A program made the translations under genes and the position numbers. Positions 10,727-23,426 of a stretch of DNA of 64,000 nucleotides are shown in pieces. A model generated the notes under the pieces. It did no database searches, was not told the origin of the DNA, and was given only the letters and a program-made list of their open reading frames with translations. Numbering within the stretch: the stretch's first letter is position 1; the number at the start of each line of letters is the position of its first letter. Origin of the DNA: Citrobacter freundii (GTDB taxonomy: Bacteria > Pseudomonadota > Gammaproteobacteria > Enterobacterales > Enterobacteriaceae); the NCBI RefSeq assembly GCF_029717145.1, contig NZ_CP099222.1:4154001-4218000 (forward strand), in the 5' to 3' direction.

Positions 10727-12007
10727 TCAGACAACATAGTCTTCCAGTGCCGGTTCTTGTTTACAGAGGCGACGCCAGTCCACGATCGGCATACGTACTT
10801 GCAGACCTACGCTGCCGTCCTCCTCCATCCACTCTCTTTCTATTGCCTGAAGTTGGTAAAACCGGCTTCTCAGACGCCCTTCCTGCGGCGGCAAACGCAG
10901 CGTATGCTGCGCAACCTCGCCAGAAAGACGCTCTGTTAAAGCCTGAAAAAGCTGTGGTATGCCAATACCGGTTTGCGCTGAAACCCAAACGCGGATTGGT
11001 TTATTTTCTTCATCTCTGTCGATACGCGGTTCAAAATCGTCCAGCATATCGATTTTATTCATTACCAGCAGAGTCGGGATCTCATGCGCATCGATCTCTT
11101 CGAGTACCGTATCGACGGCCTCAATGTTTTCCTGCACACGAAAATCTGCCGCATCAATAACGTGCAGCAGCAATGTCGCCTGACGAGTTTCCTGTAAAGT
11201 GGCTTTAAATGCCGCTACCAGGTCATGCGGTAAATGACGGATAAACCCTACGGTATCCGCCAGCACGGTTTCGCCGACGTCCGCCACATCGATACGACGT
11301 AGCGTCGGATCCAGGGTCGCAAACAGTTGATCTGCTGCATAAACCCGGGCTTCGGTTATCTGGTTGAACAGGGTGGATTTTCCGGCGTTGGTATATCCCA
11401 CCAGTGATACGGTTGGGACATCCGCTTTCTTGCGCGACTGCCGCCCCTGCTCACGTTGCTTTTCAACTTTTTGCAGGCGCGACTGGATCTGCAAAATACG
11501 ATTACGCAGCAAACGACGGTCGGTTTCGAGCTGGGTTTCACCCGGACCGCGCAAACCAATCCCGCCCTTTTGCCTTTCAAGGTGGGTCCAGCCACGGACC
11601 AGACGCGTAGCCATATGGCGCAACTGCGCCAGCTCAACCTGCAACTTACCTTCATGGGTACGCGCACGCTGGGCAAAAATATCTAAAATGAGACCGGTCC
11701 TGTCGATAACAAGACACTGGCATAACTGTTCCAGGTTACGTTCCTGGGCAGGGCTCAAAGCATGATCAAAAATCACCACCGCAGCGCCAGTCGCTTTTAC
11801 GGCTTCCGCAATTTCGATTGCCTTACCTTCACCAACAAAAAACTTCGGGTGCGGTGCTTTACGGCTCCCGGTAATCACCTGCATTGCTTCGACACCGGCG
11901 GAAGAAACCAGAGATTCAAACTCCTGGAGGTCTTCCATATCTTTGTCTTGCGAAAAATAGATGTGTACCAGTACCGCCTGCTCACCGGCATCATAACGGT
12001 CAAACAA
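10727..12007 (-). CDS. hflX: HflX, ribosome-splitting GTPase
   Basis: 426 residues. An N-terminal HflX domain with Gly-rich linker (GIGLRGPGETQLETDRR, about 149-165) and coiled coil is followed by a TRAFAC GTPase domain with G1 GYTNAGKST at 204-212, G3 DTVGF and G4 NKID. HflX rescues stalled 70S ribosomes, particularly under heat stress, by splitting subunits. It follows hfq in the operon. No sign of truncation. Confidence 0.97.
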   Translation of the reverse strand: MFDRYDAGEQAVLVHIYFSQDKDMEDLQEFESLVSSAGVEAMQVITGSRKAPHPKFFVGEGKAIEIAEAVKATGAAVVIFDHALSPAQERNLEQLCQCLVIDRTGLILDIFAQRARTHEGKLQVELAQLRHMATRLVRGWTHLERQKGGIGLRGPGETQLETDRRLLRNRILQIQSRLQKVEKQREQGRQSRKKADVPTVSLVGYTNAGKSTLFNQITEARVYAADQLFATLDPTLRRIDVADVGETVLADTVGFIRHLPHDLVAAFKATLQETRQATLLLHVIDAADFRVQENIEAVDTVLEEIDAHEIPTLLVMNKIDMLDDFEPRIDRDEENKPIRVWVSAQTGIGIPQLFQALTERLSGEVAQHTLRLPPQEGRLRSRFYQLQAIEREWMEEDGSVGLQVRMPIVDWRRLCKQEPALEDYVV

Positions 12008-12081
12008 GCGTCAACCCCTTAATATATATCAACGGGGAACGCAGGATCTCTGGCTCCCCGTGTGTAAAACAGCCCAAAACC

Positions 12082-12405
<324 letters not shown>

Positions 12406-12477
12406 TTATATGCTTATTTGTACTTTGAACCTTTCGATTCTGAAAAATTGCGCACGATACGTTTCAATTGTACACAT

Positions 12478-13428
12478 TCAATTCGCGATAGCACCAACAA
12501 CCTGTAATACTTCGTTTCGCGCCTGGTCAGGCTTTTCACTGTCAAGCCAGTGCACCCCTTCCCAACCACGTAACCAGGTTACCTGCCGCTTCGCCAATTG
12601 CCTCGTGGCGCAAACACCTCTATAAACCATTTCATCGTATGAAATTTCGCCTTCAATGTACGACCACATCTGGCGATACCCAACACAACGAATGGAAGGC
12701 AAATCCGTATGCAAATCTCCTCGGGCAAAAAGCGCCCGGACTTCTGCTTCAAAACCTGAAGCTAACATCTGATGAAAACGCTGCTCAATTCGCTGATGGA
12801 GCAGTTCACGGCTCGCCGGGGCGATTGCAAACTGATGCACCTGATACGGCAAAGCATCTCCTGACGTTTGCGTCAGCTCCGTTAAAGTTTTACCCGAAAT
12901 GAAAAAAACTTCCAGTGCCCGGGAAAGTCTTTGCGGATCATTTGGATGAATCCGCGCCGCAGCAACCGGATCGATCTCCTGAAGCTGTCGGTGTAACGCA
13001 TCCCATCCACGCTCTGCCGCCTGCTGCTCAATGCTGGCTCTGACCTCCGGATCCGCCGACGGTAACGGCGACAACCCTTCCAGCAAGGCTTTGAAATATA
13101 ACATTGTGCCACCCACTAACAGCGGAATTCGTCCCGCTGCGGTGATATCGGCCATCTCCGCTAGCGCATCGCGACGAAAATCCGCCGCAGAATACGCCTG
13201 TGCTGGGTCGCGAATATCCAGCAATCGATGCGGCGCAGCCTTTAACTCTTCAGCATCCGGCTTAGCTGTACCGATATCCATCCCCTTGTAGATAAGGGCG
13301 GAATCAACGCTTATCAACTCTACTGGCAAAACTTTACGCAATTCAATTGCTAATGCCGTTTTACCGGAGGCCGTCGGCCCCATCAAAAATAGTGCCTTTG
13401 GCAGGCTCGCCTTACTGATATCACTCAT
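12478..13428 (-). CDS. miaA: tRNA dimethylallyltransferase MiaA
   Basis: 316 residues. Transfers dimethylallyl to N6 of A37 in tRNAs reading UNN codons, the first step to ms2i6A. P-loop GPTASGKT at 17-24, then the [16 protein letters not shown] motif that grips the tRNA and substrate. The start overlaps the end of mutL by 8 bp, so the two are translationally coupled; hfq follows. Confidence 0.97.
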   Translation of the reverse strand: MSDISKASLPKALFLMGPTASGKTALAIELRKVLPVELISVDSALIYKGMDIGTAKPDAEELKAAPHRLLDIRDPAQAYSAADFRRDALAEMADITAAGRIPLLVGGTMLYFKALLEGLSPLPSADPEVRASIEQQAAERGWDALHRQLQEIDPVAAARIHPNDPQRLSRALEVFFISGKTLTELTQTSGDALPYQVHQFAIAPASRELLHQRIEQRFHQMLASGFEAEVRALFARGDLHTDLPSIRCVGYRQMWSYIEGEISYDEMVYRGVCATRQLAKRQVTWLRGWEGVHWLDSEKPDQARNEVLQVVGAIAN

Positions 13429-15277
13429 GTTTCAGGGCGTTCATTACCGAATGTAAGTCAACAGGTTGTAACAGACCACCCGGCGGCGCCTTCACTAACT
13501 GTGGGCATAGCCGCTCAACATCCGTTAACAGCGTAATGGCCTGAGCCATGCTCCACTGCGGATGTTCACTCATGACGTTTCGCGCAATCCACTGTGCAAT
13601 ATCGCCAGGTTCGGATACGGACTGCAGCGCCAGGTAGCCTATCAGTTCAGGAATCAAGATTTGTAAATTTTGTTGGCGTAAGGGTAAAGGCACCGCTCGG
13701 ATGGTCACATGCTGCGCATCCAGTTGAAATTCAATGCCCAACTCAGCCAACTGACTCTGTGCATTTTCCAGTGCCGTCTTCTCATCATCGGTCACTTTCA
13801 AACGCAAAGGGATCAGTAACGGCTGGGCGCAAACGGGTCCTTGCGCTGGCGTTAACTGCGCCTGACGCAGCCAGCGCTCGGCCACCGGCAACGCCAGCAG
13901 GCGAATATGACCGTCACATTCCAGTAATGCACAGTCAGCCCCCACGATCGTCAATACACGACCAAAACTTTGGCTATTTCCGGTAAGCGGTGCCGCGGGT
14001 GTTTCAGGCATCGTGGTTTTATGCGTTGGCGCAGGTGTCTGCAGCAGTTGCTGATAAACTTCCCCCTGCTGCTTTTGATACCCAGGCTGATCATGTGGCC
14101 AACTGGCACTCGTCTGACGGCCACCACCACCGCCTGCCGATACGGAATAACGCGGCGTAGCCGGTTCACGCGCGGGGGCAGGTTCGGCAAAGTGGTTTCG
14201 TCCAGCCGCAACCCGGTTCTCCGGGATATGCCTTGGCGCAGGCGTGTCGTCATCGGCCAACGGCAGCGACGTTTCAAGCTGCTGTTGCAATACGCTCAAC
14301 ACCCCCTGATAGATAAAGTCATGCACCAGCCGGGACTGATGGAAACGGACTTCATGCTTGGCAGGATGCACGTTAACGTCCACCTGATGCGGGTCGATTT
14401 CCAGGTACAGGACAAACGCTGGCTGTTGATCGGCCCCAAGTTTGTCTTCACAGGCCTGACGGATAGCATGGTTGATCAGCCGATCGCGCATCATACGGCC
14501 ATTCACATAGCAGTACTGTATTTCGGCCAGCGCCGTCGTGGTGTGATTCGGGTCAGCGACCCAGCCACGCAGCGTTAAATCTCCATGCTGCCACTCAATC
14601 GCCAGCGCATGCTCCAGAAACGGCGTGCCGCAAATCGCGCCCAGACGACGCTCTTTCTGCCCATCGGCGGTGACTGCACGGTACTGACGCACCATTTTAC
14701 CGTTATGCGACAAATTTATGGTCACATCAAAACGCGCCAGCGCAATGCGGCGGATTATCTCGTCGATATGGTTAAATTCGGTTTTCTCGGTGCGCATGAA
14801 CTTACGCCGTGCTGGCGTGTTGTAGAACAGATCCAACACTTCCAGCGTGGTGCCCACCGGATGTGCGGCAGGTTTAATCGTGACATCCATATCGCGCCCT
14901 TCGGCATAGGCCTGCCAGGCTTCGGATTGTTCTTGCGTACGTGACGTCAGGGTTAAACGAGAGACCGAGCTGATGCTGGCCAGCGCTTCCCCGCGAAATC
15001 CGAGGCTAACAATAGCTTCGAGATCGTCAAGGGAGGCAATTTTACTGGTCGCATGACGCGCGAGCGCGAGCGCCAGCTCGTCTTTTTTAATGCCGCAGCC
15101 GTTATCACGAATACGGATCAGCTTGGCGCCACCACGTTCGATATCAATATCAATGCGCGTTGCACCCGCATCGATACTGTTTTCTACCAGTTCTTTAACC
15201 ACTGACGCAGGCCGTTCTACCACTTCACCTGCGGCAATTTGGTTCGCCAACTGTGGCGGTAGAACCTGAATCGGCAT
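13421..15277 (-). CDS. mutL: DNA mismatch repair protein MutL
   Basis: 618 residues. N-terminal GHKL ATPase: E29 and N33 in [15 protein letters not shown]58 in DNGCGI, and the [13 protein letters not shown] lid. A proline- and glycine-rich linker (about 345-425) leads to the C-terminal dimerisation domain. MutL couples MutS mismatch recognition to MutH incision and UvrD. The linker is variable; an endonuclease DQHA(X)2E(X)4E motif is absent, as expected for species using MutH. Confidence 0.97.
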   Translation of the reverse strand: MPIQVLPPQLANQIAAGEVVERPASVVKELVENSIDAGATRIDIDIERGGAKLIRIRDNGCGIKKDELALALARHATSKIASLDDLEAIVSLGFRGEALASISSVSRLTLTSRTQEQSEAWQAYAEGRDMDVTIKPAAHPVGTTLEVLDLFYNTPARRKFMRTEKTEFNHIDEIIRRIALARFDVTINLSHNGKMVRQYRAVTADGQKERRLGAICGTPFLEHALAIEWQHGDLTLRGWVADPNHTTTALAEIQYCYVNGRMMRDRLINHAIRQACEDKLGADQQPAFVLYLEIDPHQVDVNVHPAKHEVRFHQSRLVHDFIYQGVLSVLQQQLETSLPLADDDTPAPRHIPENRVAAGRNHFAEPAPAREPATPRYSVSAGGGGGRQTSASWPHDQPGYQKQQGEVYQQLLQTPAPTHKTTMPETPAAPLTGNSQSFGRVLTIVGADCALLECDGHIRLLALPVAERWLRQAQLTPAQGPVCAQPLLIPLRLKVTDDEKTALENAQSQLAELGIEFQLDAQHVTIRAVPLPLRQQNLQILIPELIGYLALQSVSEPGDIAQWIARNVMSEHPQWSMAQAITLLTDVERLCPQLVKAPPGGLLQPVDLHSVMNALKHE

Positions 15278-15286
15278 GGCTAATCC

Positions 15287-16621
15287 TTAATTGGTTAACG
15301 TGTCGCCCGGCGAAATGGCACTGGCAGTTTGCGCCGGTGCGCCCTGTGGCCCGGTTTGCATCGGATGCGACTGGAAGTAATTACGCAATCCTTTGTAAAT
15401 CGCCTCGGCCAGCTGCTGCTGATAATCATCGCTCGCCAACAATCGTTCTTCGCTGTTGTTACTGATAAAGCCGGTTTCAACCAGCACAGACGGGATATCC
15501 GGCGAACGCAATACGCCAAGACTGGCGTGCTCCGGACGACGCTTATGCATCGAACCAATGCGCTCCAGCTGGCCGATCATACTGGTTGCCACATCATACC
15601 CTACACGCTGTGAATGACCGAACTGCAGGTCCAGCACCGCCTGACTCAAATACGGGTCGGACTGACTGTTGGCCAGCACATCACCCGCGCCACCCAACAG
15701 CTCCGATTGCTTCTCGTGCTGTTCCAGCCAGCCAGCCATTTCAGTGTTGGCTCGACGGTTTGACAACACCCAAACGGAAGCACCCGTGGCATCCCGGTTG
15801 GGTGCCGCATCCGCATGAATGGAGACCAGGAAGTTGGCATTTTGTTTACGCGCCACGTCAGAACGGCCCATCACCGAGATGAAGTAATCGCCGTCACGAG
15901 TGAGTACGCCCTTAAACATCGGATCGTCATTGAGCAGACTGCGCAGCTTACGCGCGACGGCGATGGTGACGTTTTTCTCACGCGTGCCGCCAGGACCAAT
16001 CGCGCCAGGATCTTGTCCACCGTGCCCGGCATCAATCGCAATGACCACTTTATCGCCATTATTGTTGCTCACCGCCCGAGCGGCAGGCCGCGTGGCCGTA
16101 TTACTGTTGATGACGGCTGTCGTGCGATTATTTTCCGTTTTAAACGGGTTACGCGCAGGTTCTGACGGACGCGGAGCGACAACGGGTGCTTCAACGCGCT
16201 TCACCACCACAGGAGGTGGCGGTGGCGGCGGAGGTGCATCAGCATTGATGGTAAACACCACGGTATAGTTACCGCCGTTTTGCCGTTTTACAGCGGCGGC
16301 TTTTCCGTTCTCGGTTAAATCGACAACCAGTCGCAAAGACTGTGGATCGTTCGGTGTACCCGCACGGATGGCCTTAACCAGGTTATTACCGCTAAACAGC
16401 AGCGGCAGTCCCTGAATCACGCCGGTTTGTTTAATATCCAGCGCAACGGTGCGCTTCCCGTCCTGCGAAACAGCATATTCAGGCTCGCCAATAAAACTGA
16501 GCGTAATCCGCGCCTGCTGTTCGCCGTTAGAAACCTGAAGATCGGAAAGGCTGGCGGCCCCTGCCTGCGCGCACAGCAGGACCAGGGTTGCCATCAGCCA
16601 ATTTCTGATGCGATAAATCAT
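15287..16621 (-). CDS. amiB: N-acetylmuramoyl-L-alanine amidase AmiB
   Basis: 444 residues. Signal peptide ([22 protein letters not shown]), N-terminal AMIN domain (about 25-130) that directs it to the septum, a Pro-rich linker with a run of ten prolines near residues 130-140, then a zinc amidase_3 domain with [12 protein letters not shown] (zinc His and Glu partner) and VSIHADA, ending in VETGFISN. It cleaves septal peptidoglycan during daughter-cell separation, activated by EnvC in E. coli. Ends 9 bp before mutL. Confidence 0.96.
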   Translation of the reverse strand: MIYRIRNWLMATLVLLCAQAGAASLSDLQVSNGEQQARITLSFIGEPEYAVSQDGKRTVALDIKQTGVIQGLPLLFSGNNLVKAIRAGTPNDPQSLRLVVDLTENGKAAAVKRQNGGNYTVVFTINADAPPPPPPPPVVVKRVEAPVVAPRPSEPARNPFKTENNRTTAVINSNTATRPAARAVSNNNGDKVVIAIDAGHGGQDPGAIGPGGTREKNVTIAVARKLRSLLNDDPMFKGVLTRDGDYFISVMGRSDVARKQNANFLVSIHADAAPNRDATGASVWVLSNRRANTEMAGWLEQHEKQSELLGGAGDVLANSQSDPYLSQAVLDLQFGHSQRVGYDVATSMIGQLERIGSMHKRRPEHASLGVLRSPDIPSVLVETGFISNNSEERLLASDDYQQQLAEAIYKGLRNYFQSHPMQTGPQGAPAQTASAISPGDTLTN

Positions 16622-16638
16622 CCCGCCACCCTTTAAGG

Positions 16639-18617
<1,979 letters not shown>

Positions 18618-18619
<2 letters not shown>

Positions 18620-19757
18620 GTCAGAGCCCCTCGATCTCAATCAGTTAGCACAAAAAATTAAGCAGTGGGGGCTGGAACTTGGCTTTCAGCAGGTCGGTAT
18701 TGCCGATACAGACCTTAGCGAAGCCGAACCCAAACTGCAGGCCTGGCTGGATAAACAATACCATGGCGAAATGGACTGGATGGCCCGTCACGGCATGATG
18801 CGCGCCCGCCCCCACGAGTTATTACCCGGAACTTTACGCGTCATCAGCGTACGGATGAATTATCTCCCCGCCAACGCCGCGTTTGCCAGCACGCTAAAAA
18901 ATCCGTCGCTAGGCTACATCAGCCGTTATGCACTGGGCCGTGACTACCATAAGCTGCTGCGTAACCGTTTAAAAAAGCTGGGAGAGTTGATCCAGCAGCA
19001 TTGCGTTTCGCTGAATTTTAGACCTTTTGTCGATTCTGCGCCCATTCTGGAGCGTCCGCTGGCGGAAAAAGCCGGACTTGGCTGGGTTGGTAAGCACTCA
19101 CTAATTCTTAGCCGTGAAGCCGGATCATTTTTCTTCCTTGGTGAACTGCTGATCGATTTACCGCTTCCGGTGGATCAGCCTGTAGAAGAAGCCTGCGGCA
19201 AATGCGTGGCCTGTATGACCATTTGCCCCACGGGCGCCATCGTTGAACCCTACACCGTTGATGCCCGCCGCTGTATTTCCTATCTCACGATCGAACTAGA
19301 AGGCGCTATCCCGGAAGAGTTTCGCCCACTGTTGGGCAACCGAATCTATGGCTGCGATGACTGCCAGCTCATTTGCCCCTGGAATCGCTATTCGCAGCTC
19401 ACTGTAGAAGATGACTTTAGCCCACGTAAACAACTGCATGCCCCGGAACTGATTGAGCTGTTTGGCTGGAGCGAAGCGTGGTTTTTAAAAGTGACGGAAG
19501 GTTCGGCTATTCGTCGCATCGGACACCTGCGTTGGTTGCGAAATATCGCCGTCGCGCTGGGAAATGCCCCGTGGGATGAAACCGTAATAAATGCGCTGGA
19601 AAATCGCAGAGGTGAGCACCCACTTCTCGACGAGCACATAGAATGGGCGATTGCGCAGCAGATTGAGAAAAGAAATGCCTGCGTGGTTGAAGTGCAATTA
19701 CCGAAGAAACAGCGGCTGGTCAGGGTGATTGAAAAAGGTCTGCCGCGTGATGCTTAA
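18618..19757 (+). CDS. queG: epoxyqueuosine reductase QueG
   Basis: 379 residues from ATG 18618, equal to the E. coli length; a longer in-frame extension back to 18456 lies inside nnr and is rejected. It reduces epoxyqueuosine to queuosine in tRNA, a cobalamin- and Fe-S-dependent last step. Cluster cysteines are visible as C193-x2-C196-x2-C199-x3-C203-P and C219, C246-x2-C249-x3-C253-P, two bacterial-ferredoxin-like [4Fe-4S] sites. It diverges from nnr. Confidence 0.96.
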
Positions 19758-20026
19758 GTCATCCACAGCTTGTGCATAAAAATAAAAACACATTGATATT
19801 CAAGAAGGAAAAAATCGTCAAGTGATCACATTAACAATTTGAAATGATAATTAATTCATTAAATTCAAATGGTTGTAAAGATACTATTCACCAAGCGAAG
19901 TTTTTTGCATTCCAGGAATATTACTCTGACCTGTGGATAAGTCTGTTTACAAGAGTATGTCAAAGACAAAAGAAAACAGCCCCAACGCGATTATTCGTTG
20001 TGGATATGTTTATTGAGATAAGAATT

Positions 20027-20102
<76 letters not shown>

Positions 20103-20138
20103 TTGGGTGGTGCGTATCTTGCGATACTTTTCAAATTT

Positions 20139-20214
<76 letters not shown>

Positions 20215-20220
20215 TTAATC

Positions 20221-20338
20221 TTCGTCTTTCGAAACGCTACTGCGTTGGCTGCCTTCATTCACCTTAGTCACTTACTCAAGTAAGTTCCCAAGGATTCATT
20301 CAGTTGCCGCCTTGTCGCAATTCGAAATCCTGCGATTG
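20221..20338. repeat. degenerate ERIC-like element between tRNA-Gly genes
   Basis: The spacer between the second and third tRNA-Gly contains, on the minus strand, AAGTAAGTGACTAAGGTGAA followed by GCAGCCAACGCAGTAGCG, close to the ERIC core. The outer ends are degenerate. It explains why this spacer (157 bp) is much longer than the other (36 bp). Confidence 0.7.
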
Positions 20339-20371
20339 GTGGTCTGTGCTTAGAAAGCACTTTTCAAATTT

Positions 20372-20447
<76 letters not shown>

Positions 20448-20499
20448 AAATCTGTACTGCTTTTGTTGCTGTCGTAACGCGTAAATCTCTGTCGTTACG

Positions 20500-20540
20500 G
20501 GAGGCGCATTATACGAGAAATTCGTTTAGCTGCAACCCCC
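20500..20540 (-). promoter_or_regulatory. stringent-type promoter of the tRNA-Gly operon
   Basis: On the minus strand a TATAATGCGCCTCCC block (reverse of 20500-20514) gives a perfect -10 followed by a GC-rich discriminator, with TTGCAG about 17 bp upstream as -35. This is the architecture of ppGpp-controlled stable RNA promoters, like the rrn P1 at 61374 in this window. Confidence 0.8.
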
Positions 20541-20606
20541 TTGAATACGATTTTTTTGAAAACTCGTTCAAGTGATTACTTTACAATCAAGCTGGACAAT
20601 TTAGCG

Positions 20607-20634
20607 TCAAAAAGCCGGTGACGCAAGCCACCGG
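20607..20634 (-). terminator. terminator downstream of orn
   Basis: Stem CCGGTG / CACCGG with an 8-nt loop, followed on the minus strand by CTTTTTG, just beyond the orn stop codon. Confidence 0.8.
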
Positions 20635-20643
20635 AGAACAAAA

Positions 20644-21189
20644 TCAAAGCTTAATAAAATGCTCACGGTAGTAAGCCAGCTCAGCGACGGACTCACGAAT
20701 GTCGTCCATCGCCTGGTGTGTCCCCTGCTTCGTGAAGCCATCGAGGATCTCCGGCTTCCAGCGACGGGCCAGCTCTTTCAACGTGCTAACGTCCAGATAG
20801 CGATAATGGAAATACGCTTCCAGTTCCGGCATGTATTTGAACAGGAAACGACGATCCTGGCCGATGCTGTTGCCACAAATCGGGGATTTCCCTGCCGGAA
20901 CCCACTCTTTTAAAAATGCCAGCGTCGCCAGCTCCGCTTCACGATCGCCCATGGTGCTCGCCTTCACGCGCTCCACCAGACCACTTCCGGTATGCGTACG
21001 CACGTTCCAGTCATCCATTAGCGCCAGCTGCGCGTCGGACTGGTGGACGGCAATCGTCGGTCCTTCAGCCAGAATATTCAGATTGGCGTCAGTCACCAGC
21101 GTCGCGATCTCAATAATGCGATCGCGCTCGGGATCCAGACCTGTCATCTCCAGATCGATCCAAATCAGGTTGTTTTCATTGCCACTCAT
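20644..21189 (-). CDS. orn: oligoribonuclease Orn
   Basis: 181 residues from ATG 21189 ([12 protein letters not shown]), matching the E. coli start; four upstream codons are rejected. DEDDh exonuclease that degrades 2-5 nt RNAs and pGpG to mononucleotides. Acidic residues in [10 protein letters not shown], a conserved [13 protein letters not shown] motif and the final [10 protein letters not shown] (His and Asp) are visible. Divergent from rsgA. Confidence 0.97.
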   Translation of the reverse strand: MSGNENNLIWIDLEMTGLDPERDRIIEIATLVTDANLNILAEGPTIAVHQSDAQLALMDDWNVRTHTGSGLVERVKASTMGDREAELATLAFLKEWVPAGKSPICGNSIGQDRRFLFKYMPELEAYFHYRYLDVSTLKELARRWKPEILDGFTKQGTHQAMDDIRESVAELAYYREHFIKL

Positions 21190-21295
21190 GCTATTTTCCA
21201 CCCTTCAGACGTCACATTCAGTGTGACTATATTCATCTAAAATTGCGTGTATCATAAATGTTTTGCCCATCATGGGCGACCAGGAGTCAGTACGA

Positions 21296-22348
21296 TTGAG
21301 TAAAAATAAACTCTCCAAAGGCCAACAGCGCCGCGTGAACGCCAATCACCAGCGTCGTCTTAAAACGTCCACGGAGAAGCCCGACTACGACGACAACCTG
21401 TTTGGCGAGACCGCTGAAGGTATTGTTATCAGCCGCTTTGGCATGCATGCCGACGTGGAGTCTGCCGAAGGCGATGTCCACCGTTGCAACATCCGTCGCA
21501 CAATTCGTTCGCTGGTAACCGGCGATCGTGTAGTCTGGCGTCCAGGTAAGGCCGCAGCCGAAGGCGTGAACGTTAAAGGGATCGTTGAAGCGGTACATGA
21601 ACGTACCTCGGTGCTAACGCGTCCGGACTTTTATGACGGTGTAAAACCCATTGCGGCCAACATCGACCAAATCGTCATTGTCTCAGCCATCTTACCCGAG
21701 CTGTCACTCAATATTATCGACCGATATCTGGTTGCCTGCGAAACGTTGCAGGTTGAGCCCATTATCGTACTCAACAAAATCGATCTGCTCGACGATGAAG
21801 GCATGGTCTTCGTGAATGAGCAGATGGATATCTATCGCAATATTGGCTATCGCGTGTTGATGGTCTCCAGCCATAAAAAAGACGGCCTGCAGCCGCTTGA
21901 GGAAGCGCTGACCGATCGCATCAGCATTTTTGCTGGTCAATCAGGTGTGGGCAAATCCAGCCTGCTCAACAACCTGCTCGGCCTGCAGAAAGAGATCCTG
22001 ACCAACGATGTCTCCGATAACTCCGGTCTTGGGCAACACACCACCACGGCCTCTCGCTTGTACCACTTCCCGCACGGCGGTGACGTCATTGACTCCCCCG
22101 GCGTACGTGAGTTTGGGTTGTGGCATCTTGAGCCGGAACAAATCACCCACGGGTTTGTCGAATTCCATGACTTCTTAGGTCATTGCAAATACCGCGACTG
22201 TAAGCATGATACGGATCCAGGCTGCGCTATCCGTGAAGCAGTAGAGAAAGGGGCTATCGCCGAAACTCGGTTTGAGAATTATCACCGCATCCTTGAAAGC
22301 ATGGCGCAGGTAAAAACGCGTAAAAACTTTTCTGATACGGACAACTGA
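21296..22348 (+). CDS. rsgA: small-subunit biogenesis GTPase RsgA
   Basis: 350 residues from a TTG start at 21296 (TTG AGT AAA AAT), preceded by AGGAG at 21282-21286 with 9 bp spacing; an in-frame ATG 11 codons upstream lacks such a site. OB-fold (about 35-110), circularly permuted GTPase with G4 NKID at 160-163 before G1 GQSGVGKSS at 214-222, and a C-terminal zinc finger ([15 protein letters not shown]). RsgA releases late factors such as RbfA from the 30S subunit. Confidence 0.96.
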   Translation: MSKNKLSKGQQRRVNANHQRRLKTSTEKPDYDDNLFGETAEGIVISRFGMHADVESAEGDVHRCNIRRTIRSLVTGDRVVWRPGKAAAEGVNVKGIVEAVHERTSVLTRPDFYDGVKPIAANIDQIVIVSAILPELSLNIIDRYLVACETLQVEPIIVLNKIDLLDDEGMVFVNEQMDIYRNIGYRVLMVSSHKKDGLQPLEEALTDRISIFAGQSGVGKSSLLNNLLGLQKEILTNDVSDNSGLGQHTTTASRLYHFPHGGDVIDSPGVREFGLWHLEPEQITHGFVEFHDFLGHCKYRDCKHDTDPGCAIREAVEKGAIAETRFENYHRILESMAQVKTRKNFSDTDN

Positions 22349-22440
22349 CAACTAAGCTAAGCATCGCTAGAATCGTCCCCCTTTTTTCAGGATCCGGCCC
22401 GCATGCCGGATCGGGAACAAATTATGGCCTGGAGGCTACC

Positions 22441-23409
22441 TTGTTAAATTCATTTAAGCTTTCGCTACAATACATTCTGCCGAAACTATGGCTCACTCGC
22501 CTGGCGGGTTGGGGTGCAAGCAAACGAGCAGGATGGCTAACTAAACTGGTTATCGACCTGTTCGTGAAATATTACAAGGTCGATATGACAGAGGCGCAGA
22601 AGCCGGATACCGCCAGCTATCGCACCTTTAACGACTTCTTCGTGCGCCCACTGCGTGACGATGCCCGCCCAATTAATACCGACCCGAATGTTCTGGTTAT
22701 GCCAGCTGACGGCGTGATTAACCAGTTGGGGAACATCGAAGAAGACAAACTGTTGCAGGCCAAAGGGCACAGCTACAGCCTTGAAGCACTGCTGGCAGGT
22801 AACTACCAAATGGCGGACAAGTTCCGTAACGGAACGTTTGTCACGACGTACCTCTCACCGCGTGATTACCACCGCGTACATATGCCGTGTAACGGTATCC
22901 TGCGGGAAATGCTGTACGTGCCCGGCGATCTTTTCTCGGTCAACATTCTGACCGCGCAAAACGTGCCCAACCTTTTTGCGCGTAACGAACGTGTTATTTG
23001 CCTGTTTGACACTGAATTTGGCCCGATGGTGCAAATTCTGGTCGGTGCAACCATCGTCGGTAGCATCGAAACTGTCTGGGCTGGCACCATCACGCCACCG
23101 CGTGAAGGCGTAATTAAGCGCTGGACATGGCCTGAAGGTGAAAGTGAAGGTTCAGTGGCGTTGCTGAAAGGCCAGGAAATGGGCCGCTTTAAGCTTGGTT
23201 CAACCGTCATCAACCTGTTTGCGCCAGGCAAAGTTAATCTGGTCGAGCAGTTGCAGGATCTTTCGGTCACCAAAATCGGTCAACCGATGGCAATCTCTAC
23301 CGAAACGTTCGTGACGCCAGAGGCCGAACCCGCCCCGCTTGCGCAAGACGAGATCGAAGCAGAACACGCTGCCAGCCCGCTGGTTGACGACAAAAAAGAC
23401 GAAAGTTAA
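22441..23409 (+). CDS. psd: phosphatidylserine decarboxylase proenzyme
   Basis: 322 residues from TTG 22441, behind a GGAGG site. Converts phosphatidylserine to phosphatidylethanolamine at the inner membrane. Autocatalytic processing at G253-S254 in the LGST motif gives the pyruvoyl subunit; D90 and H147 complete the cleavage triad. Followed 17 bp later by mscM, the conserved pair. Confidence 0.97.
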   Translation: MLNSFKLSLQYILPKLWLTRLAGWGASKRAGWLTKLVIDLFVKYYKVDMTEAQKPDTASYRTFNDFFVRPLRDDARPINTDPNVLVMPADGVINQLGNIEEDKLLQAKGHSYSLEALLAGNYQMADKFRNGTFVTTYLSPRDYHRVHMPCNGILREMLYVPGDLFSVNILTAQNVPNLFARNERVICLFDTEFGPMVQILVGATIVGSIETVWAGTITPPREGVIKRWTWPEGESEGSVALLKGQEMGRFKLGSTVINLFAPGKVNLVEQLQDLSVTKIGQPMAISTETFVTPEAEPAPLAQDEIEAEHAASPLVDDKKDES

Positions 23410-23426
23410 ACATAGGAATCGCTGCT